NCBI RefSeq assembly: GCF_020911945.1
Contig: NZ_CP087135.1
Span: 3,197,501 to 3,261,500, forward strand
DNA from: Flavobacterium galactosidilyticum
GTDB lineage: Bacteria; Bacteroidota; Bacteroidia; Flavobacteriales; Flavobacteriaceae
Direction of reading: 5' to 3'
Length of the DNA: 64,000 nt
Part shown: positions 27,371 to 37,105 of the stretch, one piece after another
How positions within the stretch are numbered: position 1 is the first letter of the stretch
How the letters are laid out: each line of letters opens with the position of its first letter
Program-made: the position numbers and the translations under genes
Notes under the pieces: generated by a model
Database searches by the model: none
What the model saw: only the letters and a program-made list of their open reading frames with translations
What the model was told of the DNA's origin: nothing

Positions 27371-29260
27371 ATGGAGACTGATTTTTTATTACAAGCAATT
27401 ATTTATTTAGCGGCAGCTGTAATCTGTGTTCCTATTGCAAAAAAACTAGGTCTGAGTTCAATCTTGGGTTATCTTCTTGCGGGAATAGTTATTGGCCCTT
27501 ACGTTCTGGGATTTATAGGTCAAGAAGGACAAGACATTATGCACTTTGCTGAATTTGGAGTAGTAATGATGTTGTTCTTAATTGGTTTAGAATTGGAACC
27601 TCGCAAGTTTTGGAAAATGCGAAAATTCATTGTTGGGATGGGTTCTGCGCAACTCATAGGAACTACCGTCATTTTATTTTTAGGCTTTCTTCTTTTCATG
27701 GATTGGAGTTGGAAAACAGGATTGGCTATTTCATTAGCTTTAGCATTATCATCGACCGCGATTGTATTACAAACCTTAAAAGAAAAAGGATTGTTAAACA
27801 CTTCTCTTGGGCGTTCTTCATTTGCCGTTTTACTCTTTCAAGATATTGCAGTAATTCCCATTTTAGCATTTTTACCGTTACTATCTACCGTAAATATAGA
27901 AGCTGTAAGCGAAGGACCACAATCCTTAATTGCTGGCTATCCTAGTTGGTTACAAACCTTAATTGTACTTGGCATCATATCTACTATCTACTTTGCTGGT
28001 CGTTATGTATTTGTTCCACTATTACATATTATAGCAAAAACGAGGTTGCAGGAATTGTTTACTGCTTCGGCTTTATTGCTAGTTGTAGGAGTTTCTTATT
28101 CGATGCAATTAGTAGGATTAAGTCCGGCACTTGGCGCATTTATGGCAGGAGTGGTATTGGCAAATTCTGAATTTCGTCACGAATTAGAAGGTGATATTGC
28201 TCCATTCAAAGGTTTACTTTTAGGCCTTTTCTTCCTTGGTGTCGGTGCCTCGATAAATTTTCAATTGATTATTCAAAATCCACTTTTCATATTTGTTTTT
28301 GGAGCTATTTTAACGCTTGTAAAATTCGTGGTTTTATTTTTAATGAGCCGATTCAATAAAAAAAGCTTAGACCAAAATTTTCTTTTTGCGATTGGATTGA
28401 GTCAAGCAGGTGAATTTGGTTTTGTTATCATGAGTTTCTGTATGCAACTAAGTATTATTCCTACTATTTTGGCTAATCAGGTTATGGCTGTTATTGCTAT
28501 GAGTATGGTCGCTACTCCTTTTTTACTACTAATCAACGAACGCTTAATTTACCCATTTACAAGAGTCAAAGAAAAAGTTACTGAACCAAAAAAAGAAAAT
28601 GATTTTATAGACGAGCCTACTCCTGTTATTATTGCCGGTTTTGGGCATTTTGGCAGTACGGTTGGGCGTTTATTAAAAGCTAATAAGGTAAAATTAACAA
28701 TACTAGATTATGACTCAGAACGAATTGATCTATTGCGAAAAATGGGATTCAGGGTATATTATGGAGATGCAACACGATTGGAATTATTGAAAGCAGCGGG
28801 TTGTGAAAATGCAAAAATATTTATTGCAGCAATTGATAATCCATCGGTTAATTTACAAATGATTGAAACTTTACAGAAACATTTTCCTCATTTAAAAATT
28901 TTAACTCGGGCTCGTAATCGAAATGATGCTTACGAACTCATCGATCACAGCGTAAAACACATTTATAGGGAAACCTTATTTAGCGCCGTTAATATGGGAG
29001 TTGACGCGTTAGTTGAACTAGGCCATCGCAAATATTCTGCAACACGACAAGGGCAACAATTTATAAAATATGACGAAATTACAACACTGAAGTTGGCAGA
29101 AAAACGACATGATAAAATGGCCTACATGATCACCATAAAAGAAGAAGTCGAAATACAAGAAGAACTACTAAAAACGGATACTTATTCCCAAATTGCGGCT
29201 ACAAATCATAGTTGGGATAGTGAACATTTGAAAAATAATTTAGCGGACAATAACGAATAA
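27371..29260 (+). CDS. KefB/KefC-type potassium:proton antiporter
   Basis: 629 residues: about twelve membrane segments (1-390) with GYLLAGIVIGPYVLG and MLFLIGLELEPRKFW, then a TrkA-N (RCK) domain at about 418-535 with the NAD motif GFGHFGS and D-Y-D after the second strand. This is the arrangement of glutathione-gated K+ efflux proteins, which acidify the cytoplasm during electrophile stress. Whether gating here uses glutathione is not known, as many Bacteroidota lack it. It is co-transcribed with the KefF-type gene. Confidence 0.9.
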   Translation: METDFLLQAIIYLAAAVICVPIAKKLGLSSILGYLLAGIVIGPYVLGFIGQEGQDIMHFAEFGVVMMLFLIGLELEPRKFWKMRKFIVGMGSAQLIGTTVILFLGFLLFMDWSWKTGLAISLALALSSTAIVLQTLKEKGLLNTSLGRSSFAVLLFQDIAVIPILAFLPLLSTVNIEAVSEGPQSLIAGYPSWLQTLIVLGIISTIYFAGRYVFVPLLHIIAKTRLQELFTASALLLVVGVSYSMQLVGLSPALGAFMAGVVLANSEFRHELEGDIAPFKGLLLGLFFLGVGASINFQLIIQNPLFIFVFGAILTLVKFVVLFLMSRFNKKSLDQNFLFAIGLSQAGEFGFVIMSFCMQLSIIPTILANQVMAVIAMSMVATPFLLLINERLIYPFTRVKEKVTEPKKENDFIDEPTPVIIAGFGHFGSTVGRLLKANKVKLTILDYDSERIDLLRKMGFRVYYGDATRLELLKAAGCENAKIFIAAIDNPSVNLQMIETLQKHFPHLKILTRARNRNDAYELIDHSVKHIYRETLFSAVNMGVDALVELGHRKYSATRQGQQFIKYDEITTLKLAEKRHDKMAYMITIKEEVEIQEELLKTDTYSQIAATNHSWDSEHLKNNLADNNE

Positions 29261-29315
29261 TTTCTGTTCGTATTAAAATCTGAGCTGTTTTTTAAAATTC
29301 AAAATACCACCAAAT

Positions 29316-29362
29316 AAAAAAGCATAATTAAAATCCTAAACGGAAATTAATTATGCTTTTTT
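29316..29362. terminator. Bidirectional terminator between kef and pepD
   Basis: Stem AAAAAGCATAATTAA paired with TTAATTATGCTTTTT with T-runs on both strands, between convergent genes. Confidence 0.85.
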
Positions 29363-29378
29363 CTATTTTCTTAGAAAA

Positions 29379-30842
29379 CTATTTTACTGGTATGTTAGCT
29401 AAAATTTCTAATACAAATTTCCAGAACTTCTGAGAAGATGAAATACTTGCTCTTTCGTCTGGTGAATGCGCACCGTGAATAGTTGGTCCAAAAGAAATCA
29501 TATCCATATTAGGGTAATTAGTTCCTAAAATACCACATTCTAATCCAGCGTGACACGCCACTACTTGTGGTTTTGCATTATTTTGTTTCTCGTAAATCCC
29601 AACCAAAATATCTAATATTTCTGATTCTGAATTAGGAGTCCATCCTGGATAAGATCCTGAAAACTCTACTTCACAACCCATCAATTCAAATGCGGAACGC
29701 AAAGCGTTAGCCAAATCAAATTTAGAAGTTTCAACAGATGAACGTGTTAAACACTGTACTACAAGTTGTCCATTACCTAAAACTACTTTAGCAATATTGT
29801 TTGATGTTTCTACAAGGTTATCAAAATCAGCGCTCATTCTGTAAACGCCATTATGAGCCGTGTACATTGCTCTCACAAAATAAAACTGCGCAATAGACGG
29901 CATCACTTTAGCAGGAGCAGCATCCATTTTTTCAAAAATAACTTCTAAATTAGGTTCAGTTGTTTTATATTCTGTTTTTATCTCGTTTACAATTTGCTGC
30001 ATATCAAAAACAAAAGCTTCATCATACACGCCCGCAATAATAACTTTAGCCGTGCTTTCACGGGGAATCGCATTACGCAAACTACCTCCAATTATTTCTG
30101 AAATTTGCAATCCAAAATTATCAAAACCATCAAATAATAAACGGTTCATAATTTTGTTAGCATTACCTAAACCTTTGTGAATATCCATTCCTGAATGTCC
30201 ACCTTTCAAGCCTTTTACACTGATTGTATACCCTACTGAACCTTCAGGAGTTTCCTCTTCATCATATTCTGCAGTTGCTGTTACATCAATTCCACCAGCG
30301 CAACCAATATCAATTTCATCATCTTCTTCGGTATCCATATTCAAAAGAATTTCTCCTTGAAGAACGTCACCTTTAAGATTCAAAGCGCCCGTCATTCCAG
30401 TTTCTTCGTCAATGGTAAACAAAGCTTCGATGGCAGGATGCGGAATGTCAGTGCTTTCTAGGATTGCCATCATAGCAGCAACTCCAAGACCGTTATCAGC
30501 ACCAAGAGTCGTCCCTCTAGCGCGAACCCAATCCCCATCAACATACATATCGATTCCTTGTGTATCAAAATCAAAAACGGTATCCGCATTTTTTTGATGC
30601 ACCATATCCAGATGGCCTTGAAGTACGATTGGTTTTCGGTTTTCCATTCCAGCAGTTGCAGGCTTGCGGATAATTACATTGCGAATTTCATCTTCAAAAG
30701 TCTCTAATCCAAGGCTTTTTCCGAAATTTTTTATAAACTCAATTACAAGCTCTTCTTTTTTAGAAGGACGAGGTACGGCATTCAAATCAGCAAACTTATT
30801 CCAAAGTGCTTTTGGTTCTAAATTTCTTATTTCTTGACTCAT
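29379..30842 (-). CDS. pepD: Aminoacyl-histidine dipeptidase (Xaa-His dipeptidase)
   Basis: Zinc metallodipeptidase of the M20 family, 487 residues, close to E. coli PepD. Metal-binding motifs are VLQGHLDMVHQK (first His and Asp ligands), TLGADNGLGVAAMMA (bridging Asp), TIDEETGMTGA (catalytic Glu pair) and MDTEEDDE. The lid domain follows in the middle, and FGPTIHGAHSPDE near the C-terminus gives the last His ligand. It hydrolyses short peptides in the cytoplasm; there is no signal peptide. It is monocistronic. Confidence 0.93.
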   Translation of the reverse strand: MSQEIRNLEPKALWNKFADLNAVPRPSKKEELVIEFIKNFGKSLGLETFEDEIRNVIIRKPATAGMENRKPIVLQGHLDMVHQKNADTVFDFDTQGIDMYVDGDWVRARGTTLGADNGLGVAAMMAILESTDIPHPAIEALFTIDEETGMTGALNLKGDVLQGEILLNMDTEEDDEIDIGCAGGIDVTATAEYDEEETPEGSVGYTISVKGLKGGHSGMDIHKGLGNANKIMNRLLFDGFDNFGLQISEIIGGSLRNAIPRESTAKVIIAGVYDEAFVFDMQQIVNEIKTEYKTTEPNLEVIFEKMDAAPAKVMPSIAQFYFVRAMYTAHNGVYRMSADFDNLVETSNNIAKVVLGNGQLVVQCLTRSSVETSKFDLANALRSAFELMGCEVEFSGSYPGWTPNSESEILDILVGIYEKQNNAKPQVVACHAGLECGILGTNYPNMDMISFGPTIHGAHSPDERASISSSQKFWKFVLEILANIPVK

Positions 30843-30951
30843 TTATTTTTGTTTGAAGTTTAACATTTACAAGTCACAAAGTTACAAAGTTTAAATTCCT
30901 TATGGTACTAATTGATATTGTAATTATATTTACAATTCGAAAAAACATACT

Positions 30952-32013
30952 GTGAAACGCAAATACATCCTTCCTTACTTTTTATTTTTTCAAATAATAC
31001 TCTTGAAAATTATTCCTTACTTTCCAGAAACGGTGGAGCAGTATTATAGCAATAGATTATATCTTATTATTTCCAAAATCGAAAGAATTGTTTTAGGAAA
31101 TATTCCTTTTTCAGTTGGTGATTGTCTTTATTTTATTTTGATTGTATTGGGTCTTAAATGGCTTCTAAAAAAGAGAAAAACCTGGAAATTAGACTGGAAA
31201 AATAATACTCTAGCTATTTTAAGCTTTATTTCAGTATTTTATTTTTGTTTTCATCTACTTTGGGGATTAAATTATTATCGCCAACCACTATTTGAAAAAA
31301 TGGCTATTGAAAGGGAATACTCGGATGCAGATTTATTGGCTTTCACCAAAAAGATAATCGTAAAGACAAATGCTGTCCAAAATCAGATAACAAATAATGA
31401 TAATCTAAAAGTCGTGGTTCCCTATTCACAAGAACAGTTTTTTGAAAAGAGTTTGAATGGATACAAAACACTTTCCAATCAATATTCTTTTTTTGATTAT
31501 GAAAACACAAGTATCAAGAAATCATTATTCAGTTTGCCCCTGACTTATATGGGTTTTGGTGGATATTTGAACCCGTTTACTAACGAAGCCCAAGTAAATT
31601 ATCTTGGCCCTATGTATAGGTTCCCTATGACAACAAATCACGAAATGGCGCACCAAATGGGTTTTGCCAGTGAAAGTGAATGCAACTTCATCGGATTTCT
31701 AGCTTGTATAAAAAATGAAGATTACTACATTCAGTATTCCGGTTATAGTATGGCCTTGCAGTATTGTTTGGGAAATTTATACGCAAAAGATGAAAAAATT
31801 TACGATGAATTATTAAAAACCGTAAATCCTGGTGTATTAAAAAACTATCAAGAGAGTGAACTTTTCTGGAAGCAATATGATACGATTATTGACAAAGGTT
31901 TCCATGCTTTTTATGACCAATTCTTGAAAGCAAATCAGCAGCAAGACGGATTAGACAGTTATAGTAAATATGTAAATTTGATGGTTAATTATTATAAGGA
32001 CAAAGAGTTTTGA
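30952..32013 (+). CDS. DUF3810 membrane protein with HExxH-type zinc motif
   Basis: 353 residues with three N-terminal membrane segments (about 6-24, 58-76, 90-108) and a C-terminal soluble part. The soluble part holds TTNHEMAHQMGFASESECNF, in which HEMAH (230-234) is a zincin motif and a downstream Glu (SESE) could be the third ligand. This fits the DUF3810 family, conserved in Bacteroidota and predicted to be membrane-bound metallopeptidases without an assigned substrate. The start is GTG. It is divergent from pepD. Confidence 0.85.
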   Translation: MKRKYILPYFLFFQIILLKIIPYFPETVEQYYSNRLYLIISKIERIVLGNIPFSVGDCLYFILIVLGLKWLLKKRKTWKLDWKNNTLAILSFISVFYFCFHLLWGLNYYRQPLFEKMAIEREYSDADLLAFTKKIIVKTNAVQNQITNNDNLKVVVPYSQEQFFEKSLNGYKTLSNQYSFFDYENTSIKKSLFSLPLTYMGFGGYLNPFTNEAQVNYLGPMYRFPMTTNHEMAHQMGFASESECNFIGFLACIKNEDYYIQYSGYSMALQYCLGNLYAKDEKIYDELLKTVNPGVLKNYQESELFWKQYDTIIDKGFHAFYDQFLKANQQQDGLDSYSKYVNLMVNYYKDKEF

Positions 32014-32171
32014 AATGATTTATGGTTGTATATTAACGATTTCAGATTTACGACCAGTGACTAGAAAATATAACTTTATTTAATAATTCATTTTAAACTT
32101 TAGATTTTAGGACTAACTACTAATCAATAGTTACTAATTCGTCTTAACATTAACTTTGAAGCGCATTCCTT

Positions 32172-33476
32172 CTATATCTCATCACTTATAAAAGTTGTAA
32201 AACTTTTCTTTTTGTAGGGTCTTATTATTAGTCGGCCTTCGCGGTCGAAGCGAATGTAATTGTATACCCAATTTAAGAAAACTACTGCTTTATTTTTGAA
32301 TCCAATGAGAGAAAACAAATGAACAAACATCCAAACGAACCAAGCAAAAACTCCACTGAAGTGATAGTTTGGTAAATCGACAACTGCTTTATTCCTGCCA
32401 ATTGTTGCCATCGAACCTTTGTCTTTATACTCAAATGCTTTCATGGTTTTGTTTTGAATTAATCTCACGAGGTTATCGCCTAATAAATCGCCTTGCTGTA
32501 TAGCAGGTTGTGCCATCATAGCGTGTCCTTGTGGATATAATTCTGATTCCATCGAAGCGATGTCTCCTAATGCAAAAATATCAGTGTAGCTAAAAACTTG
32601 ATTGAATTCGTTGACACGAATACGCTCTGCTTTTTCCACTACTGATTTACTATCTAACCCTGCAACGATTGCCCCTTGAACTCCTGCGGTCCATATTACA
32701 GTTGCCGTTTCAAAAATTAAATCGGAATTAGTGGTTATCGTGCGACCGTCATAATTAGTAACACGTACATTTTTCCAAATTTTCACTCCTAAATCTGTTA
32801 GAAATTTCTCTGCTGCTACTGAGGCTTTCTCACTCATAGTGTTTAGGATTCGGTCCCCACTTTGAATCAGATTAATTTGCATTTTAGCAATATCAAGATC
32901 AGGGTAATCTTTTTGAAGAATCGCTTTTTTCATCTCTGCCAAAGCACCTGAAAGCTCAACTCCTGTTGGTCCACCACCAACGAGGACAAAATTGATCAGA
33001 CTATTTTGTTCCGTTGTATCTTTAGTTAAAACTGCCTGTTCAAAATTCTCTAATATCAGACTTCGAATGTTGAGCGACTGCGGTATGGTTTTCATAGCCA
33101 TACTGTTGCGCTCAATTTCTTTGTTCCCAAAATAATTAGTTTTAGAACCAGTGGCAATTACGAGATAATCATAACTTAATTCTCCAATTTCAGCGATTAC
33201 TTTTTTGTTAGCAGTATCAATTTCTTCAACGTTAGTTAACCTAAAATAAAAATTATCATACTCCTGAATTACTTTTCGAATTGGATAAGCAATAGAACCC
33301 GCTTCGAGTCCGCCAGTAGCAACTTGGTACATTAACGGTTGGAAATTATGATAATTATGTTTGTCCAATAGAACGACTTGCACTTTTTTATTTTTTAGCT
33401 TTTTGGCTAGTGCAATTCCGGCAAAACCCCCGCCAATGATAACTACTCTAGGTAAAGTTGAATTTGGGATATTCAT
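32172..33476 (-). CDS. ndh: Type II NADH:quinone oxidoreductase (NDH-2)
   Basis: 434-residue FAD flavoprotein. The first Rossmann motif is VVIIGGGFAGIALAKKL (11-27) with D38 as the ribose-binding acid. The NADH-binding motif is FVLVGGGPTGVELSGALAEM. The C-terminal FAD block is IFALGDIAS, and AQPAIQQG contacts the quinone site. A hydrophobic amphipathic C-terminal segment (FSGVFAWFVWMFVHLFSLIGF) anchors it to the inner membrane. It feeds electrons from NADH into the menaquinone pool without proton pumping. Confidence 0.9.
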   Translation of the reverse strand: MNIPNSTLPRVVIIGGGFAGIALAKKLKNKKVQVVLLDKHNYHNFQPLMYQVATGGLEAGSIAYPIRKVIQEYDNFYFRLTNVEEIDTANKKVIAEIGELSYDYLVIATGSKTNYFGNKEIERNSMAMKTIPQSLNIRSLILENFEQAVLTKDTTEQNSLINFVLVGGGPTGVELSGALAEMKKAILQKDYPDLDIAKMQINLIQSGDRILNTMSEKASVAAEKFLTDLGVKIWKNVRVTNYDGRTITTNSDLIFETATVIWTAGVQGAIVAGLDSKSVVEKAERIRVNEFNQVFSYTDIFALGDIASMESELYPQGHAMMAQPAIQQGDLLGDNLVRLIQNKTMKAFEYKDKGSMATIGRNKAVVDLPNYHFSGVFAWFVWMFVHLFSLIGFKNKAVVFLNWVYNYIRFDREGRLIIRPYKKKSFTTFISDEI

Positions 33477-33669
33477 ATATTTTCTTGGTACTGAAATTAA
33501 GTGTTGCTAATATACGAAGTAATATTGTTTTTTGATTTCTGATTCATGATTAACTATTTTTGCTTGCAGATTTTAGAATAAGTTTTTTTTATTGAAATGG
33601 CTATTGACATTCCCATTGCTATTTACATTGATTTTCTTGAAAAGTTCTTATAAAAATAAAACGCTCTAT

Positions 33670-33750
33670 ACTAGCCGTGATTGAAGCGGCATCCCTTGCT
33701 GATTGTGTGAGGAACGACACAATAAGCGAGGATACAGCGAAAAGCAGGTT
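33670..33750. repeat. Flavobacterial intergenic hairpin element
   Basis: Within a 360-base gap there is a conserved-looking phrase, CTAGCCGTGATTGAAGCGGC ... GGATACAGCGAAAAGCAGG, enclosing a compound stem: ATCCCTTGCT/AGCGAGGAT outside and ATTGTGT/ACACAAT inside. I remember variants of this phrase recurring between flavobacterial genes. It has no long ORF. It may be a small structured RNA or a REP-like mobile repeat. The rest of the gap (33480-33669, 33751-33839) shows nothing clear. Confidence 0.6.
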
Positions 33751-33839
33751 CACACTCACTTTTGAATGAAAATGTATGTGCTCCTAAAAAAAAACCGCTA
33801 CTTTGTAACAAAATCTACTATTAGATTACTAACGTATAT

Positions 33840-34343
33840 ATGAGTGAAAATTTAGAATATTCTTTTGTCAAGCAACTGCGCGAAAATCAGAATATAATCC
33901 ACAAAATTTGTAGGTTATATACTAACGACGACGATGCACACAAGGATTTGTTCCAAGAAATCACGATTCAGTTATGGAAAGCGTTTCCAAAGTTTAGAGG
34001 CGATAGCAAATTTTCTACTTGGGCTTACCGAGTAGCTCTAAACACTGCAATTACCCTATATCGAAAAACAAAACGTTCCATAAATACGGTTGAATTTGAA
34101 GGACGGCAGCATTTCTTGAATGACGTAGAATATGATTATGAGGAGGAAGAACAATTGAAATTAATGTACCAAGCGGTTTACCAACTAAATGATATTGAAA
34201 AAGCGCTGATATTTATGTATCTTGAAGATAAGGATTATCACGAAATATCAGAAACGTTGGGGATTAGCGAAGTGAATGCGAGGGTTAAAATGAACAGGAT
34301 AAAGGGTAAATTAAAAAAAATATTAAATCCATTAGGAATATGA
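33840..34343 (+). CDS. ECF-type RNA polymerase sigma factor
   Basis: 167 residues with sigma region 2 (about 10-75: QEITIQLWKAFPKFRGDSKFSTWAYRVALN, the core-binding and -10-recognition helix) and region 4 (about 108-160: LIFMYLEDKDYHEISETLGISEVNARVKMNRIKGKL, the helix-turn-helix for the -35 element). The spacing is typical of extracytoplasmic-function sigma factors. It overlaps the following membrane protein gene by ATGA, the usual sigma/anti-sigma arrangement. Confidence 0.9.
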   Translation: MSENLEYSFVKQLRENQNIIHKICRLYTNDDDAHKDLFQEITIQLWKAFPKFRGDSKFSTWAYRVALNTAITLYRKTKRSINTVEFEGRQHFLNDVEYDYEEEEQLKLMYQAVYQLNDIEKALIFMYLEDKDYHEISETLGISEVNARVKMNRIKGKLKKILNPLGI

Positions 34344-34939
34344 AAGAGCTGGATTTATTAAAAAAAGATTGGCAAAAGATTGACAATCATTTCGAGCAAG
34401 TATCTGAAAATGAAATATATAAAATGATTCATAAAAGATCATCTTCCATTGTGAAGTGGATCTTTATTATTAGTATTTTAGAATTTGTAGTATTAAATTC
34501 TCTAAGTTATTTAATGCCAAATGAAAAAACGAGCGAATCACCAACGGTCGAGCTAGTAATTAGCGTTTTAGATTATTTAAGCTACGGAGTGGCATTATTT
34601 TTCATGTATTTATTTTATAGAAATTATCGTTCTATAACAGTTACTTCGAATACAAAAAAATTAATGGAATGCATTTTAAACACCAGAAAAACAGTACGTT
34701 ATTACATTATTTTTAATCTGATGCTAGTTTTTGTTGTGTCAGTAGTAGTTTTCTTTAATGAATTCCAAACTGAATCTGCAAATACTGATGGAGGGAAAAT
34801 GTTCTTTATCTGTCTACTAATGTTGTTTTTTATTGCAATTTTAATTGGCGTTGTATGGCTTTTTTATCAATTAATTTATGGAATTTTATTAAAAAAACTG
34901 AATAGAAACTACGTCGAATTAAGAAAAATTGACTTGTAA
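34340..34939 (+). CDS. Four-pass membrane protein, putative anti-sigma partner
   Basis: 199 residues. A charged cytosolic N-terminus (1-32) is followed by four hydrophobic segments: about 36-58, 75-95, 113-133 and 152-180. Coupling to the sigma gene (start inside the sigma stop) suggests it controls the sigma factor. It lacks the single membrane span and the zinc HxxxCxxC motif of classical anti-sigma factors, so the mechanism would differ. The role is inferred from position only. Confidence 0.65.
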   Translation: MKELDLLKKDWQKIDNHFEQVSENEIYKMIHKRSSSIVKWIFIISILEFVVLNSLSYLMPNEKTSESPTVELVISVLDYLSYGVALFFMYLFYRNYRSITVTSNTKKLMECILNTRKTVRYYIIFNLMLVFVVSVVVFFNEFQTESANTDGGKMFFICLLMLFFIAILIGVVWLFYQLIYGILLKKLNRNYVELRKIDL

Positions 34940-35091
34940 AACTGATTGTTTTACAGAAGATAAGAAATACACTTTTTAAAATTTTAAAAAGTATTAATCG
35001 CTAAAAGAGTGACTGGATTCTCCATTATCACCTCATTTTTAAAATACTTCCTTATTTTGTAAAATTTAGACTAACAAACATCAGCTATTTA

Positions 35092-35122
35092 TTGCTTGTC
35101 TTTTCCTAATAATCTATCTTTG
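35092..35122 (+). promoter_or_regulatory. Promoter of thrS-infC-rpmI-rplT
   Basis: TTG (35092-35094), 20-base spacer and TATCTTTG (35115-35122). The leader to the thrS ATG is only about 15 bases, so no T-box or other long leader is possible from this start. Confidence 0.75.
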
Positions 35123-35142
35123 CAGTCATAAAATTTTAAAAA

Positions 35143-37089
35143 ATGATTAAGATTACTTTACCCGATGGGTCAATTAGAGAGTATGCTTCTGATGTAACTC
35201 CGATGGATGTTGCTAAAAGCATTAGTGAAGGATTTGCTAGAAATGTAATTTCAGCTTCTTTTAATGGTACAACTCTTGAGACCAGTACTCCATTGACAAC
35301 GGACGGAAATCTTACATTATTCACTTGGAATGACGAGAATGGTAAGAAAGCTTTTTGGCATTCTACTTCTCACGTCATGGCGCAGGTTTTAGAAGAAATG
35401 TATCCAGGAATTAAATTAACTCTTGGGCCAGCAATCGCTAACGGATTTTACTATGATGTAGATTTTGAAGATCATAAAATCACAGATGCTGATTTCAAAA
35501 AAATTGAAGACCGCGTCCTTGAAATTGCAAGAGGGAAACATGAATTTAAATTACGTCCTGTTACTAAAGCAGAAGCTTTAGAATTATACAAAGACAACGT
35601 TTATAAAACAGAACTTATTACTAATCTTGAAGACGGAACAATTACATTCTGCGATCATGATACCTTTACTGATTTATGTCGTGGTGGTCATATTCCAAAC
35701 ACTGGAATTATCAAAGCGATGAAAATCATGAGTGTTGCGGGTGCCTACTGGCGTGGTGATGAGAAAAATAAGCAGTTGACTCGTGTTTACGGAACATCAT
35801 TCCCTAAGCAAAAAGATCTTACAGAATATTTAGCGCTACTTGAAGAAGCAAAACGTAGAGATCATAGAAAACTAGGTAAAGAGCTTGAATTGTTTGCTTT
35901 TTCTTCTAAAGTAGGACAAGGTCTACCGTTATGGTTGCCAAAAGGTGCTGCTTTGAGAGAGCGTTTAGAGCAATTTTTGAAAAAAGCACAGAAAAAAGCA
36001 GGTTACGAACAAGTAGTTACACCACATATTGGTCAAAAAGAATTGTATGTAACTTCAGGTCACTATGCAAAATATGGTGCCGATAGTTTTCAACCCATAA
36101 CTACTCCGCATGAAGGAGAAGAATTTTTGTTGAAACCAATGAACTGTCCACATCACTGTGAAATCTATAATGTAAGACCATGGTCTTATAAAGATTTGCC
36201 AAAGCGTTACGCTGAATTTGGTACTGTTTACAGATATGAACAAAGTGGTGAGTTGCACGGTCTAACGCGTGTACGTGGGTTTACTCAAGATGATGCACAT
36301 ATTTTTTGTACCCCTGATCAGCTAGATGAGGAATTCAAGAAAGTAATTGACCTTGTACTTTATGTATTTGGATCTTTAGGTTTCGAAAATTTCACAGCTC
36401 AGATTTCGTTAAGAGACAAAGAAAATAGAGAAAAATACATTGGTACCGATGAAAATTGGGAAAAAGCAGAAAATGCTATTATTAGCGCTGCTGCCGACAA
36501 AGGATTAAATACTGTTATTGAATATGGTGAAGCTGCTTTCTATGGTCCAAAATTGGATTTCATGGTAAAGGATGCTTTAGGAAGACAATGGCAATTAGGT
36601 ACAATTCAGGTAGATTACAACCTGCCAGAACGTTTTGAATTGACTTATAAAGGTTCTGACAACGAATTACATAGACCTGTGATGATTCACAGAGCGCCAT
36701 TTGGTTCAATGGAACGATTTATTGCGATATTATTAGAGCATACAGCAGGAAATTTCCCACTGTGGTTAATGCCAGAACAGGCTATAATATTGTCTTTGAG
36801 CGAGAAATATGAAATATATGCGAAAAAAGTTTTAGATTTGCTAGAAAATCACGAAATTCGCGCCCTCATTGATAACAGAAACGAAACTATAGGTAAGAAA
36901 ATTAGGGATGCCGAAATGCAAAAAATCCCTTTTATGCTTATCGTAGGTGAAGAAGAAGAGAAAAATGGAACGATTTCTATCCGCCGTCACGGTCAGGAAG
37001 GAAAAGGAAATATTACAATTACAATCGATGAATTTGCTGCAATTGTAAATGATGAAATCAGCAAAACATTAAAAGTATTTACAGTTTAA
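35143..37089 (+). CDS. thrS: Threonyl-tRNA synthetase
   Basis: Class II aminoacyl-tRNA synthetase, 648 residues. The order is TGS ubiquitin-like domain (1-62), the editing domain with the HxxxH zinc-like pair ([11 protein letters not shown]) and the SAD block ([21 protein letters not shown]). The catalytic core follows, with zinc ligands in [10 protein letters not shown] and motif 2 [34 protein letters not shown]. The anticodon-binding domain is at the C-terminus. It heads an operon with infC 16 bases downstream. Confidence 0.97.
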   Translation: MIKITLPDGSIREYASDVTPMDVAKSISEGFARNVISASFNGTTLETSTPLTTDGNLTLFTWNDENGKKAFWHSTSHVMAQVLEEMYPGIKLTLGPAIANGFYYDVDFEDHKITDADFKKIEDRVLEIARGKHEFKLRPVTKAEALELYKDNVYKTELITNLEDGTITFCDHDTFTDLCRGGHIPNTGIIKAMKIMSVAGAYWRGDEKNKQLTRVYGTSFPKQKDLTEYLALLEEAKRRDHRKLGKELELFAFSSKVGQGLPLWLPKGAALRERLEQFLKKAQKKAGYEQVVTPHIGQKELYVTSGHYAKYGADSFQPITTPHEGEEFLLKPMNCPHHCEIYNVRPWSYKDLPKRYAEFGTVYRYEQSGELHGLTRVRGFTQDDAHIFCTPDQLDEEFKKVIDLVLYVFGSLGFENFTAQISLRDKENREKYIGTDENWEKAENAIISAAADKGLNTVIEYGEAAFYGPKLDFMVKDALGRQWQLGTIQVDYNLPERFELTYKGSDNELHRPVMIHRAPFGSMERFIAILLEHTAGNFPLWLMPEQAIILSLSEKYEIYAKKVLDLLENHEIRALIDNRNETIGKKIRDAEMQKIPFMLIVGEEEEKNGTISIRRHGQEGKGNITITIDEFAAIVNDEISKTLKVFTV

Positions 37090-37105
37090 CTTAAATTATA
37101 AAGTC

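Noticed and set aside
27610..28170. Plus-strand ORFs in another frame inside the KefC-type gene
   Set aside because: Shadows of the long intact antiporter frame, with no homology.
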